Below, piece after piece: positions 9,768-18,165 of a stretch of 64,000 nucleotides of DNA. Origin of the DNA: Rhizobium acidisoli (GTDB lineage Bacteria > Pseudomonadota > Alphaproteobacteria > Rhizobiales > Rhizobiaceae); contig NZ_CP034998.1 of assembly GCF_002531755.2 (NCBI RefSeq), forward strand, positions 2,790,001-2,854,000, in the 5' to 3' direction. The position numbers and the translations under genes are program-made. Position 1 is the first letter of the stretch. Each line of letters starts with the position of its first letter. The notes beneath the pieces were generated by a model. It ran no database searches. It was not told the origin of the DNA and saw nothing but the letters and a program-made list of their open reading frames with translations.

Positions 9768-11222
9768 TTATCCGGCGGACGCCATAAGCCGCTGAATCTC
9801 CAGCATATCGTTGCGAAATCGCACCATCTCCTCCGCTTTCAACCGCTCGTCGGGAATGCGCAGCAGATAGGAGGGATGCACCGTCACGAAGAGCGTGCGT
9901 CCTCCTTCGATCGCCATTGCCTTTCCCCTGACGTCCTGCAGGCGCTCTTTCACATCGGTCAGCGCCGCAAGCGCGGTCGCCCCCATGGCAACGATCAGCT
10001 TCGGCTTAACGAGCGCCAGTTCCAGATCCAGCCACCAGCGACAATGCTTCACCTCCCCCATATTGGGCTTCTGATGGATGCGGCGTTTGCCGCGCGGCTC
10101 ATATTTGAAATGCTTGACGGCATTGGTGACATAGAGCGCCGAACGGTCGATGCCGACGTCCGCGATCACCTGGTCGAGCAGCTTGCCGGCCGGGCCGACG
10201 AAGGGGCGCCCGGCGATATCCTCCTGATCGCCCGGCTGCTCGCCGACGAACATCACCTCCGCATCGCGCGGCCCCTCCCCGAAGACGGTCTGTGTCGCCT
10301 TGGCATGAAGCGGACAGCGGGTGCAGGCGCCAGCTTCGGCGCTTAGCGCTTCAAGCGTGCCGGCCGGCGCTTCAGGTTCTATGGGAAGGTTGCGGGCGGC
10401 CTCCTGAAGCCGGTCGTGAAAGGGAAGCGATTGCGTCGCCTCGCGCGCGGCCATGGCCCGCACCTGGCTCTCGGCGGATGCGATCAGCCCAGGGATAAGA
10501 TCGGCTTCCGGCAGGTTCTTCCAGTATTTTTTCGGCATTTCCGCCTGCATCGCCTTCAGCTTCAGCCGCGCCGGGTTGAAGATGCTGACATAGTAGGTGC
10601 GCCAGAGATCATCGGTGGCATCGGTGAGATTGGGCTTCTCGCAGGGCGCGTCGCTGAGCGTCAGCCGCGCACCGTCCCAGGCCGCCGACCCCTTGGGCGT
10701 GGCGATCAGCCAGTCCATATCGGTGAAGCGCCGTTGGAAAAATGGCGCCGTGCGCCTGACGATATGATGGTCCGGCTCGAACCAGGCGATGAATTTTCGA
10801 CGGCCCGCCGCTGCCGCACCAACCTCTTTGAAACGGACGAAAGCCGTCATCTTGTGGGCGTCGCGCCGGACATTTTTTGCCATCAGGCGAGCCCGCACGA
10901 CATCCTCGTCGGAGGCCACTTCGAGCAGTTGCCGGTCCAGCTGCAGCCGCCAGAGCAGGCGGTAAAGCAAGGAGAAGCGCGCCGGGTCGGAGTGGCAGAG
11001 AACCGTCTCGGCAAGCTCGATAAAGGCGGGCGGCACCGTCATCGGCTTGCGTGTCACCGGCGCCGGCGGCATGGCGTCGCGTTGAAAGGCAAGATCCGCC
11101 TCTGCGCTTCTTTCCCGCCAGTCGATCTCCTCAGGCAAAATGCCGGCGGCCGCGAAGGCGCGCGCGGCATCGCGCCATTCGGCAAGATCGCCCCGTCCCG
11201 CAAGCACGACCCGGCGCATCAT
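9768..11222 (-). CDS. udgX: DUF4130-UdgX fusion: uracil-DNA glycosylase family protein
   Basis: The C-terminal part (about residues 275-484) is a family-4-like uracil-DNA glycosylase: a CTRCPLH Cys pair for the iron-sulfur cluster, GEQPGDQEDIAGRPFVGPAG near 325, and HPSYLLR near the end. Near residue 381 it carries the KRRIHQK loop. In studied UdgX proteins the His of this loop makes a covalent bond to the abasic site after uracil removal. The N-terminal part (about 1-260) matches the DUF4130 region that commonly accompanies it. The gene overlaps the upstream radical SAM gene by four bases (ATGA), so they are translationally coupled and share a LexA-box promoter. Base-damage repair is very likely; the role of the DUF4130 domain is not known. 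Confidence 0.9.
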   Translation of the reverse strand: MMRRVVLAGRGDLAEWRDAARAFAAAGILPEEIDWRERSAEADLAFQRDAMPPAPVTRKPMTVPPAFIELAETVLCHSDPARFSLLYRLLWRLQLDRQLLEVASDEDVVRARLMAKNVRRDAHKMTAFVRFKEVGAAAAGRRKFIAWFEPDHHIVRRTAPFFQRRFTDMDWLIATPKGSAAWDGARLTLSDAPCEKPNLTDATDDLWRTYYVSIFNPARLKLKAMQAEMPKKYWKNLPEADLIPGLIASAESQVRAMAAREATQSLPFHDRLQEAARNLPIEPEAPAGTLEALSAEAGACTRCPLHAKATQTVFGEGPRDAEVMFVGEQPGDQEDIAGRPFVGPAGKLLDQVIADVGIDRSALYVTNAVKHFKYEPRGKRRIHQKPNMGEVKHCRWWLDLELALVKPKLIVAMGATALAALTDVKERLQDVRGKAMAIEGGRTLFVTVHPSYLLRIPDERLKAEEMVRFRNDMLEIQRLMASAG

Positions 11223-12451
11223 AGCAGCGACAATTGTTCAGGTTTCGGCTCGAACATGGCGCGAAGGTCCGGGCGGTCGATCAGCCGGCGCGGCGACCAG
11301 CCTTCCGCCGAGATGAAGGACTGAACCTTCTTGATCGAGATGCCGAGCCGCGACAGATCGTCGAGCCGCAGCCGGCGAAAGCGTCGAGCCGAAACGATTG
11401 ATTTGACCGTCTTCGTGCCGAGACCGGGAACGCGCAGTAGGCGTTCACGTTCGGCTTTGTTGATATCGACGGGAAATTCGGCCCGGTTCGCCAGCGCCCA
11501 GGCAAGCTTCGGGTCGAGGTTGAGGTCGAGCATGCCGCCGGTCTGGCTGGCAGTAATTTCGTCGATGCCGAACCCATAGAACCGATAGAGCCAGTCTGCC
11601 TGATAGAGCCGGTGTTCGCGCATCAGCGGCGGCTTGATCAGCGGCAGGTTTTTCGATGAATCCGGGATCGGGCTGAAGGCGGAATAATAGACACGCTTCA
11701 GGCCGTAGCTGCTGTAAAGCCGGCCGCTGGTCGCAAGGATCGTCGCATCATTCGCGCCGTCCGCACCGACGATCATCTGCGTGCTCTGGCCGGCCGGCAC
11801 GAAGCGCTGACGCTTCTTCGTGCGCAGCGTCGGCTCGCCGGCGGCCTCGATCTTCAGCCTCAGATCGCCCATCGATCGGCGAATATTGGCGGGCTTCTTT
11901 TCCGGCGCAAAGCGGCTGATGCCGTTATCCGTCGGCAACTCGATATTGAGCGACAGCCTGTCGGCAAAAAGCCCCGCCTCTTCGATCAGCCGCGGCGATG
12001 CCTCCGGGATCGATTTCAGATGGATATAACCGCGAAAATTATGCGTCACGCGCAGTTCGCGGACGATGCGGACCATCTCTTCCATCGTGTAATCGGACGA
12101 GCGGATAATGCCCGAGGAAAGGAACAGGCCCTCGATATAATTGCGGCGGTAGAATTCCAGCGTCAGCCAGATCACTTCCTCGGGCGTGAAGCGCGCCCGT
12201 TCGACATTGCTCGACGAGCGATTGATGCAATAGGCGCAGTCGTAGATGCAGAAATTGGTCAGCAGTATTTTCAGAAGCGAAATGCATCGCCCATCCGGGG
12301 CATAGGCATGACAGATGCCGGACCCCTCGGTCGAGCCGAGCCCGCCGCTTGCCGCCGAATCGCGTTTCACCGTGCCGCTGGAAGCGCAGGAAGCATCATA
12401 TTTGGCGGCATCGGAAAGGATGGCCAAGCGTTCTGTTAGCGATTTCTTCAT
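11219..12451 (-). CDS. Putative DNA modification/repair radical SAM protein
   Basis: The 410-residue protein carries the radical SAM cluster motif CIYDCAYC (C-x3-C-x2-C) at about residues 69-76, preceded by GICHAYAPDGRCISLLK. A helix-hairpin-helix DNA-binding segment, LRVPGLGTKTVKSIV, lies towards the C-terminus. This combination is the family repeatedly paired with DUF4130-UdgX. The reaction is unknown; a role in repairing or altering damaged DNA is inferred from the HhH motif, the neighbour and the promoter. A GTG at 12463 would extend the protein by four residues, but that codon lies inside the LexA box, so the ATG at 12451 is preferred. Confidence 0.88.
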   Translation of the reverse strand: MKKSLTERLAILSDAAKYDASCASSGTVKRDSAASGGLGSTEGSGICHAYAPDGRCISLLKILLTNFCIYDCAYCINRSSSNVERARFTPEEVIWLTLEFYRRNYIEGLFLSSGIIRSSDYTMEEMVRIVRELRVTHNFRGYIHLKSIPEASPRLIEEAGLFADRLSLNIELPTDNGISRFAPEKKPANIRRSMGDLRLKIEAAGEPTLRTKKRQRFVPAGQSTQMIVGADGANDATILATSGRLYSSYGLKRVYYSAFSPIPDSSKNLPLIKPPLMREHRLYQADWLYRFYGFGIDEITASQTGGMLDLNLDPKLAWALANRAEFPVDINKAERERLLRVPGLGTKTVKSIVSARRFRRLRLDDLSRLGISIKKVQSFISAEGWSPRRLIDRPDLRAMFEPKPEQLSLL

Positions 12452-12457
12452 TAGTAT

Positions 12458-12472
12458 GTTCACTATATGTTC
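12458..12472 (-). promoter_or_regulatory. LexA (SOS) box of the radical SAM-udgX operon
   Basis: The sequence GTTC-ACTATAT-GTTC matches the alphaproteobacterial LexA operator GTTC-N7-GTTC exactly. On the transcribed strand a -35-like TTGACT (12483-12488) and a -10-like TATAGT (12462-12467) are 15 bp apart, and the box overlaps the -10. LexA bound here would block transcription until DNA damage. Confidence 0.85.
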
Positions 12473-12624
12473 TTGCGGACAAAGTCAATCGCGGCGATCC
12501 TGCCTCAACCGCGTTTTTGGGCCTGATGACCCGGTATCGCGGTGGCTCGCTTTTCCGTTCATGCGAATTTTCTGGAAATCGGCCTTGGCGATCTGCTATA
12601 AGCACTTAACTAGGATTGTGGCAC

Positions 12625-12660
12625 GGTTCCGAAGCTCCCCTTCGGGACCTGTTTTCTTTT
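12625..12660 (+). terminator. Terminator-like hairpin in the greA leader
   Basis: GGTTCCGAAG pairs with CTTCGGGACC (one G-U pair) around a CTCCC loop and is followed by TGTTTTCTTTT. It lies 46 bp before the greA start, in the right sense to stop transcription before the gene. It could serve as an attenuator or generate a short leader RNA. Confidence 0.6.
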
Positions 12661-12705
12661 GTGTTCGCGCCTACTGCGTGGATACAAGGAGTGAAGGACA
12701 GAAAA

Positions 12706-13182
12706 ATGGTTGAAAAGGTACCAATGACACCGGGTGGTTTCGTCAAGCTGCAGGAAGAACTGCGCTGGCGTCAGCAGGAGGAGCGCCCTCGAATCATTGA
12801 GGCGATCGCCGAAGCCCGTGCCCATGGCGACCTTTCTGAAAACGCCGAATATCACGCCGCCAAGGAAGCCCAGAGTCACAATGAAGGCCGCATCAGCGAG
12901 CTGGAAGATTTGACGGCGCGCGCCGAGGTCATCGACCTGACGAAAATGTCCGGCGACAAGATCAAGTTCGGCGCCAAGGTGAAGCTCGTCGACGAAGATA
13001 CCGAAGAAGAAAAGACCTACCAGATCGTCGGCGATCAGGAAGCCGACGTCAAAGCCGGCCGCATCTCCATCTCCTCGCCGATCGCCCGCGCGCTGATCGG
13101 CAAGGAAGTCGGCGATTCCATCGAGGTCAATGCGCCCGGTGGCTCCAAGGCCTACGAAATCCTCCAGGTTTCCTGGGGCTGA
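12706..13182 (+). CDS. greA: Transcription elongation factor GreA
   Basis: The 158-residue protein rescues backtracked RNA polymerase by stimulating transcript cleavage. The N-terminal coiled-coil (about residues 1-77) carries the acidic tip in the characteristic [18 protein letters not shown] segment, and the C-terminal FKBP-like domain ends with [11 protein letters not shown]. Length is normal for the family. The start at 12706 is supported by AAGGAGTGAAGG upstream; a longer upstream reading frame is not used. The LPS gene lpcC follows 27 bp later on the same strand, an arrangement also known for the greA-lpsB pair of Sinorhizobium. The leader holds a terminator-like hairpin. Confidence 0.96.
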   Translation: MVEKVPMTPGGFVKLQEELRWRQQEERPRIIEAIAEARAHGDLSENAEYHAAKEAQSHNEGRISELEDLTARAEVIDLTKMSGDKIKFGAKVKLVDEDTEEEKTYQIVGDQEADVKAGRISISSPIARALIGKEVGDSIEVNAPGGSKAYEILQVSWG

Positions 13183-13209
13183 TCGCCCGCCACAGACGAG
13201 ACCCCTCCC

Positions 13210-14268
13210 TTGCCTGATTTGCGTGACGTCGAGATCATCGCGCCCAATTTCAAGCGCCGGCTCTCCGGCGTCACGTCGACCATCGTCCAGCTCATCCCCT
13301 GCCAGATCCGGCTCGGCATGAGGATCGCAACGCTCGGCCCCGGCCTGCCGGAAGGCTTGGCGAAGCTGAGATGGTCGCAGCTCCTTGGCCTCTGGCGCCC
13401 GCCGGCGCGCCGGCGGCGGCGTGTCTGGCACGCCCGCCGCAACAACGAGATGGCCGTCGGCATCCTGCTTCGCTATCTCCTGCGCATGCCGCTGAAGCTC
13501 CTCTTCACTTCGGCCGCGCAGCGCCGCCATACCGCCTATACGAAATGGCTGATCCGCCGCATGGACGCAGTGATCGCGACCAGTGACCGCTCCGGCTCGT
13601 TCCTCGAGGTGCCCCACACGGTCATCCAGCACGGCGTCGACCTTTCGCTGTTCCATCCGCCGGAAACGGCGGAAGACGGCATTGCCGCCACCGGCCTGCC
13701 CGGCCGCCATCTGGTCGGCTGTTTCGGCCGCGTGCGCCATCAGAAGGGCACCGATCTTTTCGTCCGGGCAATGATCGAACTCCTGCCGCAGCACCCGGAA
13801 TGGACGGCGGTCGTCTCCGGCCGGGTGACGGCCGAGCACACCGCCTTCGCAGACAAGCTCAAAGCGGATGTCGCCGCCGCCGGCCTCAGCGACCGTATCC
13901 TCTTCCTCGGCGAAGTGCCCGATATCAAGGTGTGGTACCGCCGCCTGACGCTTTATGTCGCCCCCTCCCGCAACGAAGGTTTCGGCCTGACCCCGCTCGA
14001 GGCCATGGCGTCGCGAACGGCGGTGGTGGCATCCGACGCCGGCGCCTATGCCGAACTCATTGCCGAAGGTGAGACCGGCTCGGTGGTGGCTGCCGGCAAC
14101 AGTGAAGCACTGACACAGGCGATCGCCCCCTATATCGCCGATCCCGCTTTGGCGATTGCCCATGGCGAGAATGCGCTGCGCCATGTCAGAGCGAATTTTG
14201 CGCTGGAGAAGGAAGCAAACGCGATCGGCGCAGTCTACGATCGCCTTCTCGGTGACAACCGCGGCTAA
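13210..14268 (+). CDS. lpcC: LPS core mannosyltransferase LpcC (GT4 family)
   Basis: The 352-residue protein is a GT-B glycosyltransferase of family 4. It starts DVEIIAPNFKRRLSGVTSTI, has FGRVRHQKGTDLF at about residue 175 and the donor-binding E-x7-E motif in APSRNEGFGLTPLEAMA. These match the rhizobial core transferases LpcC and LpsB, which add a mannose to the inner core on the cytoplasmic face of the inner membrane; mutants of that family make truncated LPS and nodulate poorly. The start is a TTG at 13210, chosen because the conserved sequence begins there and the next in-frame ATG would remove it. It probably shares a transcript with greA. Confidence 0.87.
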   Translation: MPDLRDVEIIAPNFKRRLSGVTSTIVQLIPCQIRLGMRIATLGPGLPEGLAKLRWSQLLGLWRPPARRRRRVWHARRNNEMAVGILLRYLLRMPLKLLFTSAAQRRHTAYTKWLIRRMDAVIATSDRSGSFLEVPHTVIQHGVDLSLFHPPETAEDGIAATGLPGRHLVGCFGRVRHQKGTDLFVRAMIELLPQHPEWTAVVSGRVTAEHTAFADKLKADVAAAGLSDRILFLGEVPDIKVWYRRLTLYVAPSRNEGFGLTPLEAMASRTAVVASDAGAYAELIAEGETGSVVAAGNSEALTQAIAPYIADPALAIAHGENALRHVRANFALEKEANAIGAVYDRLLGDNRG

Positions 14269-14411
14269 AACAGCCCGTTGAGCAGCAGTCATACTCGAGC
14301 TTGTCCCGCGGCTGTCCGGTTGATGCTGATTGAACGACCGGATTGATGGTCGACACTTTGGACCGGGATGATGCCTGACAGTTTTCATTCTGTCGTGTGT
14401 GCTGCTTCGGG

Positions 14412-14475
14412 CCTCATCGGCCTGGACGGACGCGGCGGAGCGAAGCGACGGAAGCGGCCGTCCGGGCCGATGAGG
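14412..14475. repeat. Imperfect inverted repeat
   Basis: CCTCATCGGCCTGGACGG (14412-14429) pairs with CCGTCCGGGCCGATGAGG (14458-14475) with one mismatch or G-U pair. It lies between the convergent lpcC and dctA genes. Confidence 0.7.
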
Positions 14476-14491
14476 CCGAGGTCGCGGCTTG

Positions 14492-14542
14492 TCCCCTTCG
14501 CCCCGTTTACGGGGAGAAGGTGGCGGCAGCCGGATGAGGGGC
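14492..14542. repeat. RIME-like half element
   Basis: This stretch shares the module CCCGTTTACGGGGAGAAGG and the end CCGGATGAGGGGC with the arms of the full palindromic element at 4714-4832. Confidence 0.65.
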
Positions 14543-14685
14543 GGCCCTCACCGATCTCCTAGGCCGTGATGTTGGGTAGACGTTGTGCCCCTGCTCGTGT
14601 CCCCAAGCAATGACATACTCCCGGTCAGCAGCGGCACAACGCCCAGGATGACGTCGAGTAGAGATCGAGTTTATAAACAAGCGAA

Positions 14686-14707
14686 CGGCCCGTCAGATAA
14701 CGGGCCG
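14686..14707 (-). terminator. Rho-independent terminator of dctA
   Basis: The 8-bp stem CGGCCCGT / ACGGGCCG with a 6-nt loop, read on the minus strand, is followed by TTCGCTTGTTT. It lies 27 bp past the dctA stop. Confidence 0.75.
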
Positions 14708-14733
14708 CTGCAAAGATTGCCAGCAATCGCTGA

Positions 14734-16065
14734 TTATTCCGCAGGCTGCAGTCCGGCCGGAGCGCTCTCTTCTGCCTGGCCGCCCAGGGCTCTGGCGAGC
14801 TGCGCGGTATCCAGTTCGTTTTCCCAGCGTGCCACGACGATCGTCGCCACGGCATTGCCGACGAGGTTGGTCAGCGCCCGGCATTCCGACATGAAGCGGT
14901 CGATGCCGAGGATCAGCGCCATGCCGGCGACCGGCACGGACGGCACGACGGAGAGCGTGGCGGCAAGGGTGATGAAGCCGGCGCCGGTGATGCCGGCGGC
15001 ACCCTTCGAGCTCAGCATCGCCACCAGGAGCAGCAGGATCTGGTCACCCCAGGAGAGGTTGATGCCGGTTGCCTGGGCGATGAACAGCGCTGCCAGCGTC
15101 ATGTAGATGTTGGTGCCGTCGAGATTGAAGGAATAGCCTGTCGGGATGACGAGGCCGACGACCGAACGCTTGCAGCCGGCCTTTTCCATCTTGTTCATCA
15201 GGCCCGGAAGTGCGGCCTCCGACGACGAGGTGCCGAGAACCAGCAGCAGCTCTTCCTTGATGTAGCGCAGCAGCGCCAGGATCGAGAAGCCGTTATAGCG
15301 GGCGACGGCGCCGAGAACGACGAGAACGAAGAGCAGCGAGGTGAGGTAGAAAGTGCCGATCAGCATGGCGAGATTGGCGATCGATCCGATGCCGTACTTG
15401 CCGATGGTGAAGGCCATGGCGCCGAAAGCGCCGATCGGGGCAGCCTTCATCAGGATGGCGACGAGCTTGAAGACCGGAGCCGTCAGGGCGTTGAGGAAAT
15501 TGACGACCTGCTCACCCTTTTCGCCGACCATGGCAAGCGCGATGCCGAAGAGCACCGAGAAGAACAGCACCTGCAGAATGTCGCCATCGGCAAAGGCACC
15601 GACGATCGTCGTCGGAATGATATTGGTGAGGAAGCCGACGATGCTCTGCTCATGCGCCTTCGAAGCGTAGGTGGCGACGGCGGTCGGATCGAGCGACGCC
15701 GGATCGATATTCATGCCGGCGCCGGGCTGGACGACGTTGGCAACGACCATGCCGATGACTAGCGCCAAGGTCGAGAAGGTCAGGAAGTACAGCATCGCCT
15801 TGCCGGCGACGCGGCCGACCTTCTTCAGGTCGCTCATGCCGGCAATGCCGGTCGCCACCGTCAGGAAGATCACCGGAGCGATGATCATCTTGACGAGCTT
15901 GATGAAGGCATCGCCGAGCGGCTTCAGCTGCGCGCCGAGCTCGGGATAGAAATGGCCGAGAAGGATACCCGCGGCGATGGCGGCGAGAACCTGAACGTAG
16001 AGATGGGAATAAAAGGGCTTCTTGCCCGTGCTGTCTGCGACTGCATCGAATGGTGCTGCGATCAT
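14734..16065 (-). CDS. dctA: C4-dicarboxylate:cation symporter DctA
   Basis: The 443-residue inner-membrane protein imports succinate, fumarate and malate with protons or sodium and is the dicarboxylate carrier that feeds nitrogen-fixing bacteroids. It has the DAACS signatures: [16 protein letters not shown] near residue 60, the serine-rich [12 protein letters not shown] re-entrant loop, [25 protein letters not shown], and [26 protein letters not shown]. Length equals known rhizobial DctA. The start at 16065 has a strong AAGGAGG ribosome site seven bases upstream, so the longer reading frame is rejected. It is divergent from dctBD and expressed from a sigma-54 promoter. Confidence 0.97.
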   Translation of the reverse strand: MIAAPFDAVADSTGKKPFYSHLYVQVLAAIAAGILLGHFYPELGAQLKPLGDAFIKLVKMIIAPVIFLTVATGIAGMSDLKKVGRVAGKAMLYFLTFSTLALVIGMVVANVVQPGAGMNIDPASLDPTAVATYASKAHEQSIVGFLTNIIPTTIVGAFADGDILQVLFFSVLFGIALAMVGEKGEQVVNFLNALTAPVFKLVAILMKAAPIGAFGAMAFTIGKYGIGSIANLAMLIGTFYLTSLLFVLVVLGAVARYNGFSILALLRYIKEELLLVLGTSSSEAALPGLMNKMEKAGCKRSVVGLVIPTGYSFNLDGTNIYMTLAALFIAQATGINLSWGDQILLLLVAMLSSKGAAGITGAGFITLAATLSVVPSVPVAGMALILGIDRFMSECRALTNLVGNAVATIVVARWENELDTAQLARALGGQAEESAPAGLQPAE

Positions 16066-16157
16066 GATGTCCTCCTTAAGGCTCGTCCGGAACGAACTCC
16101 GGCCTCCCGAGCCGTTCGCTTCAATCCAACAGCTCAGCCGTTGTTGCCATCTCCTTC

Positions 16158-16172
16158 GCAATCACCGTGCCA
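16158..16172 (-). promoter_or_regulatory. Sigma-54 promoter of dctA
   Basis: On the minus strand the sequence is TGGCACG-GTGA-TTGC, a perfect -24/-12 element. It ends 93 bp upstream of the dctA start codon, so dctA has a moderately long leader. Confidence 0.93.
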
Positions 16173-16189
16173 GTTTTGGCGTCCGCATC

Positions 16190-16202
16190 CAAAATATTGA
16201 TT
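16190..16202 (-). promoter_or_regulatory. Probable IHF site
   Basis: Read on the minus strand, AATCAATATTTTG matches the IHF consensus WATCAA-N4-TTR fully. It lies in an AT-rich stretch between the DctD sites and the sigma-54 promoter, the expected position for a bend that brings the activator to the polymerase. Confidence 0.7.
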
Positions 16203-16247
16203 TTATTCAATAAAAATTTTTAAGGCCGCTGACAGCCCATTAAGAAA

Positions 16248-16261
16248 TGCGGAAATCCGCA
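16248..16261. promoter_or_regulatory. DctD upstream activator site, promoter-proximal
   Basis: TGCGGAAATCCGCA is a perfect palindrome about 80 bp upstream of the -24 element. Its placement and pairing with a second similar repeat fit the paired DctD sites known upstream of rhizobial dctA. Confidence 0.75.
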
Positions 16262-16279
16262 CAAATCTATTTGCAACCA

Positions 16280-16295
16280 GTGCAGAAAAATGCAC
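16280..16295. promoter_or_regulatory. DctD upstream activator site, promoter-distal
   Basis: GTGCAGAAAAATGCAC is an imperfect palindrome 32 bp from the first site, centre to centre, which is three helical turns and so on the same DNA face. It overlaps the ATG of dctB, so DctD binding may also affect dctB expression. Confidence 0.7.
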
Positions 16296-18161
16296 AAATC
16301 CGCCATGTCCCTGTCTCTGTCATCGCTGTGGCCTTCCCTGCCCCTGCGGCACCGCATCCGCCGGATGTGGTGGGCTTATGCGGTGATCGCGCTTGTTGCC
16401 GCCGCCCTCGGCCTGTGGGCAAGCGGCGAGATCGGCCGGCGCCATGCCGAGGCGGCTCTCGAAGAACAGGCCCGCACCGATGCCAGGCTGAATGCGGCAT
16501 TGCTGCGCACGGTTCTCGAAAAATACCGGGCGCTACCCTTCGTGCTGTCGCAGGATACGGCACTCGCCGCAGCGCTTGCGGGAAACGATGCCGGCACCTT
16601 CGAGCGGCTCAGCCAGAAGCTGGAGATGCTGGCGGCGGGCACCAAGGCGGCGGTCATCTACGTCATCGACAAGGACGGCATGGCGGTTGCGGCCAGCAAC
16701 TGGCGCGAACCGACGAGCTTTGTCGGCAACGACTATCGTTTTCGGGAATATTTTCAGGGTGCGGTCGCTGAAGGACAGGCCGAGCACTTCGCGCTCGGCA
16801 CCGTCAGCAAGAAACCCGGCCTTTATATCTCCGAGCGGATATCAGGCAGCACCGGGCTGCTCGGGGTCGTCGTGGTTAAGGTCGAGTTCGACGACGTCGA
16901 GGCGGATTGGAGCGCCACGGACGCCCCCTCCTATGTGATCGACGACCGCGGTATCGTCCTCATCACCAGCATTCCCTCCTGGCGATTTATGACGATCGGG
17001 CGGATTGCCGACGACAAGTTGACGGCGATCCGCGAAAGCCTGCAATTCGGCGACGCGCCGCTGCAGCCGCTGCCGCTCGATACCGGGCGAAGTCTGGGCG
17101 AGAACCTCGACGTCGTCGAAATCGTCATGCCGGGCGGCGCCGGGAAAACCAGCTTTCTCGATGTCGGAATGCCGGTTCCCGCGACCGCCTGGCATTTGCA
17201 GCATCTCGTGGCGCTGGGTCCGTCCGTCGATGCCGGCATTCGCGAGGCCCGCATGCTGGCGCTGCTGACGCTCTTGCCGCTGTTGGCCGGCGCCGCCTTC
17301 CTGCTGCGCCGCCGCCAGGCTGTCACTCTCAGGATATTGAGCGAACAGCAGGCGCGGGAGGAACTGGAACGGCGTGTCGCCGAACGGACACAGGATCTCA
17401 GCCAGGCGCGGGATCGGCTGCAGGCCGAAATCGTCGGCCACAGGAGCACCGAGCAGAAATTGCAGGCGGTGCAGCAGGATCTGGTGCAGGCCAACCGGCT
17501 GGCAATCCTCGGCCAGGTGGCCGCCGGCGTCGCCCATGAGATCAACCAGCCGGTGGCCACCATCCGCGCCTATGCCGATAATGCCCGCACCTTTCTCGAC
17601 CGCGGCCAGACGGCGCCGGCCGGTGAAAATCTCGAAAGCATCGCGGCGCTGACGGAACGCATCGGCTCGATCACCGAGGAGCTGAAGAGCTTTGCCCGCA
17701 AAGGCCGCGGCAGCGCTGAGCCGACAGGCTTGAAGGATGTGATCGAAGGGGCGGTGATGCTGTTGCGCAGCCGCTTTGCCGGCCGCATGGACACGCTCGA
17801 CATCGACCTGCCGCCGCCCGACCTGCAGGTCATGGGCAACAGGATCCGCCTCGAACAGGTGCTGATCAACCTGCTTCAGAACGCGCTGGAAGCGGTGGCG
17901 CCGAAGGCCGACGAGGCGCGTGTCGAGGTCAGGACGTCAAGCGAAGGGGACATGGTGACGTTGACGGTCGCCGATAACGGCCCCGGCATTTCACCTGAAA
18001 TCCGCAAGGGCTTGTTCACGCCGTTCAACACCTCGAAGGAAAGCGGCCTCGGCCTCGGGCTGGTCATCTCCAAGGACATCGTCGGCGATTACGGCGGGCG
18101 GATGGAGGTTGACAGCGACGGCGGCGGGACCCGGTTCGTCGTTCATCTGAGGAAGGCTTGA
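16290..18161 (+). CDS. dctB: C4-dicarboxylate sensor histidine kinase DctB
   Basis: The 623-residue sensor has two membrane segments (about 27-45 and 322-342) around a roughly 275-residue periplasmic tandem-PAS sensing domain. Next come a coiled-coil linker rich in [25 protein letters not shown] heptads, the phospho-acceptor His416 in [16 protein letters not shown], and a C-terminal ATPase with [16 protein letters not shown] and [12 protein letters not shown]. It senses external dicarboxylates and phosphorylates DctD. A second ATG at 16305 is possible, but the full length agrees with known rhizobial DctB. It is co-transcribed with dctD, four bases separating stop and start. Confidence 0.96.
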   Translation: MHKSAMSLSLSSLWPSLPLRHRIRRMWWAYAVIALVAAALGLWASGEIGRRHAEAALEEQARTDARLNAALLRTVLEKYRALPFVLSQDTALAAALAGNDAGTFERLSQKLEMLAAGTKAAVIYVIDKDGMAVAASNWREPTSFVGNDYRFREYFQGAVAEGQAEHFALGTVSKKPGLYISERISGSTGLLGVVVVKVEFDDVEADWSATDAPSYVIDDRGIVLITSIPSWRFMTIGRIADDKLTAIRESLQFGDAPLQPLPLDTGRSLGENLDVVEIVMPGGAGKTSFLDVGMPVPATAWHLQHLVALGPSVDAGIREARMLALLTLLPLLAGAAFLLRRRQAVTLRILSEQQAREELERRVAERTQDLSQARDRLQAEIVGHRSTEQKLQAVQQDLVQANRLAILGQVAAGVAHEINQPVATIRAYADNARTFLDRGQTAPAGENLESIAALTERIGSITEELKSFARKGRGSAEPTGLKDVIEGAVMLLRSRFAGRMDTLDIDLPPPDLQVMGNRIRLEQVLINLLQNALEAVAPKADEARVEVRTSSEGDMVTLTVADNGPGISPEIRKGLFTPFNTSKESGLGLGLVISKDIVGDYGGRMEVDSDGGGTRFVVHLRKA

Positions 18162-18165
18162 GATC

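Larger units (their letters stand above)
14269..14733. other. lpcC-dctA intergenic region made of repeat modules
   Basis: This 465-bp stretch between convergent genes has no visible gene. It holds an imperfect inverted repeat at 14412-14475, a RIME-like half element at 14492-14542, a module at 14626-14682 that resembles 58004-58061, and the dctA terminator at 14686-14707. It is best read as a mosaic of rhizobial intergenic repeats. Confidence 0.65.

Noticed and set aside
12463..12463. GTG start for the radical SAM protein
   Set aside because: The codon is inside the LexA box and upstream of the expected transcription start; ATG at 12451 fits better.
12610..14388. 592-codon minus-strand open frame across greA and lpcC
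   Set aside because: It spans two conserved genes and an intergenic gap on the opposite strand without domain features.
16197..16210. Anaerobox (TTGAT-N4-ATCAA) upstream of dctA
   Set aside because: The second half is TTCAA rather than ATCAA, and the same bases are better explained by the full IHF consensus in the right position.
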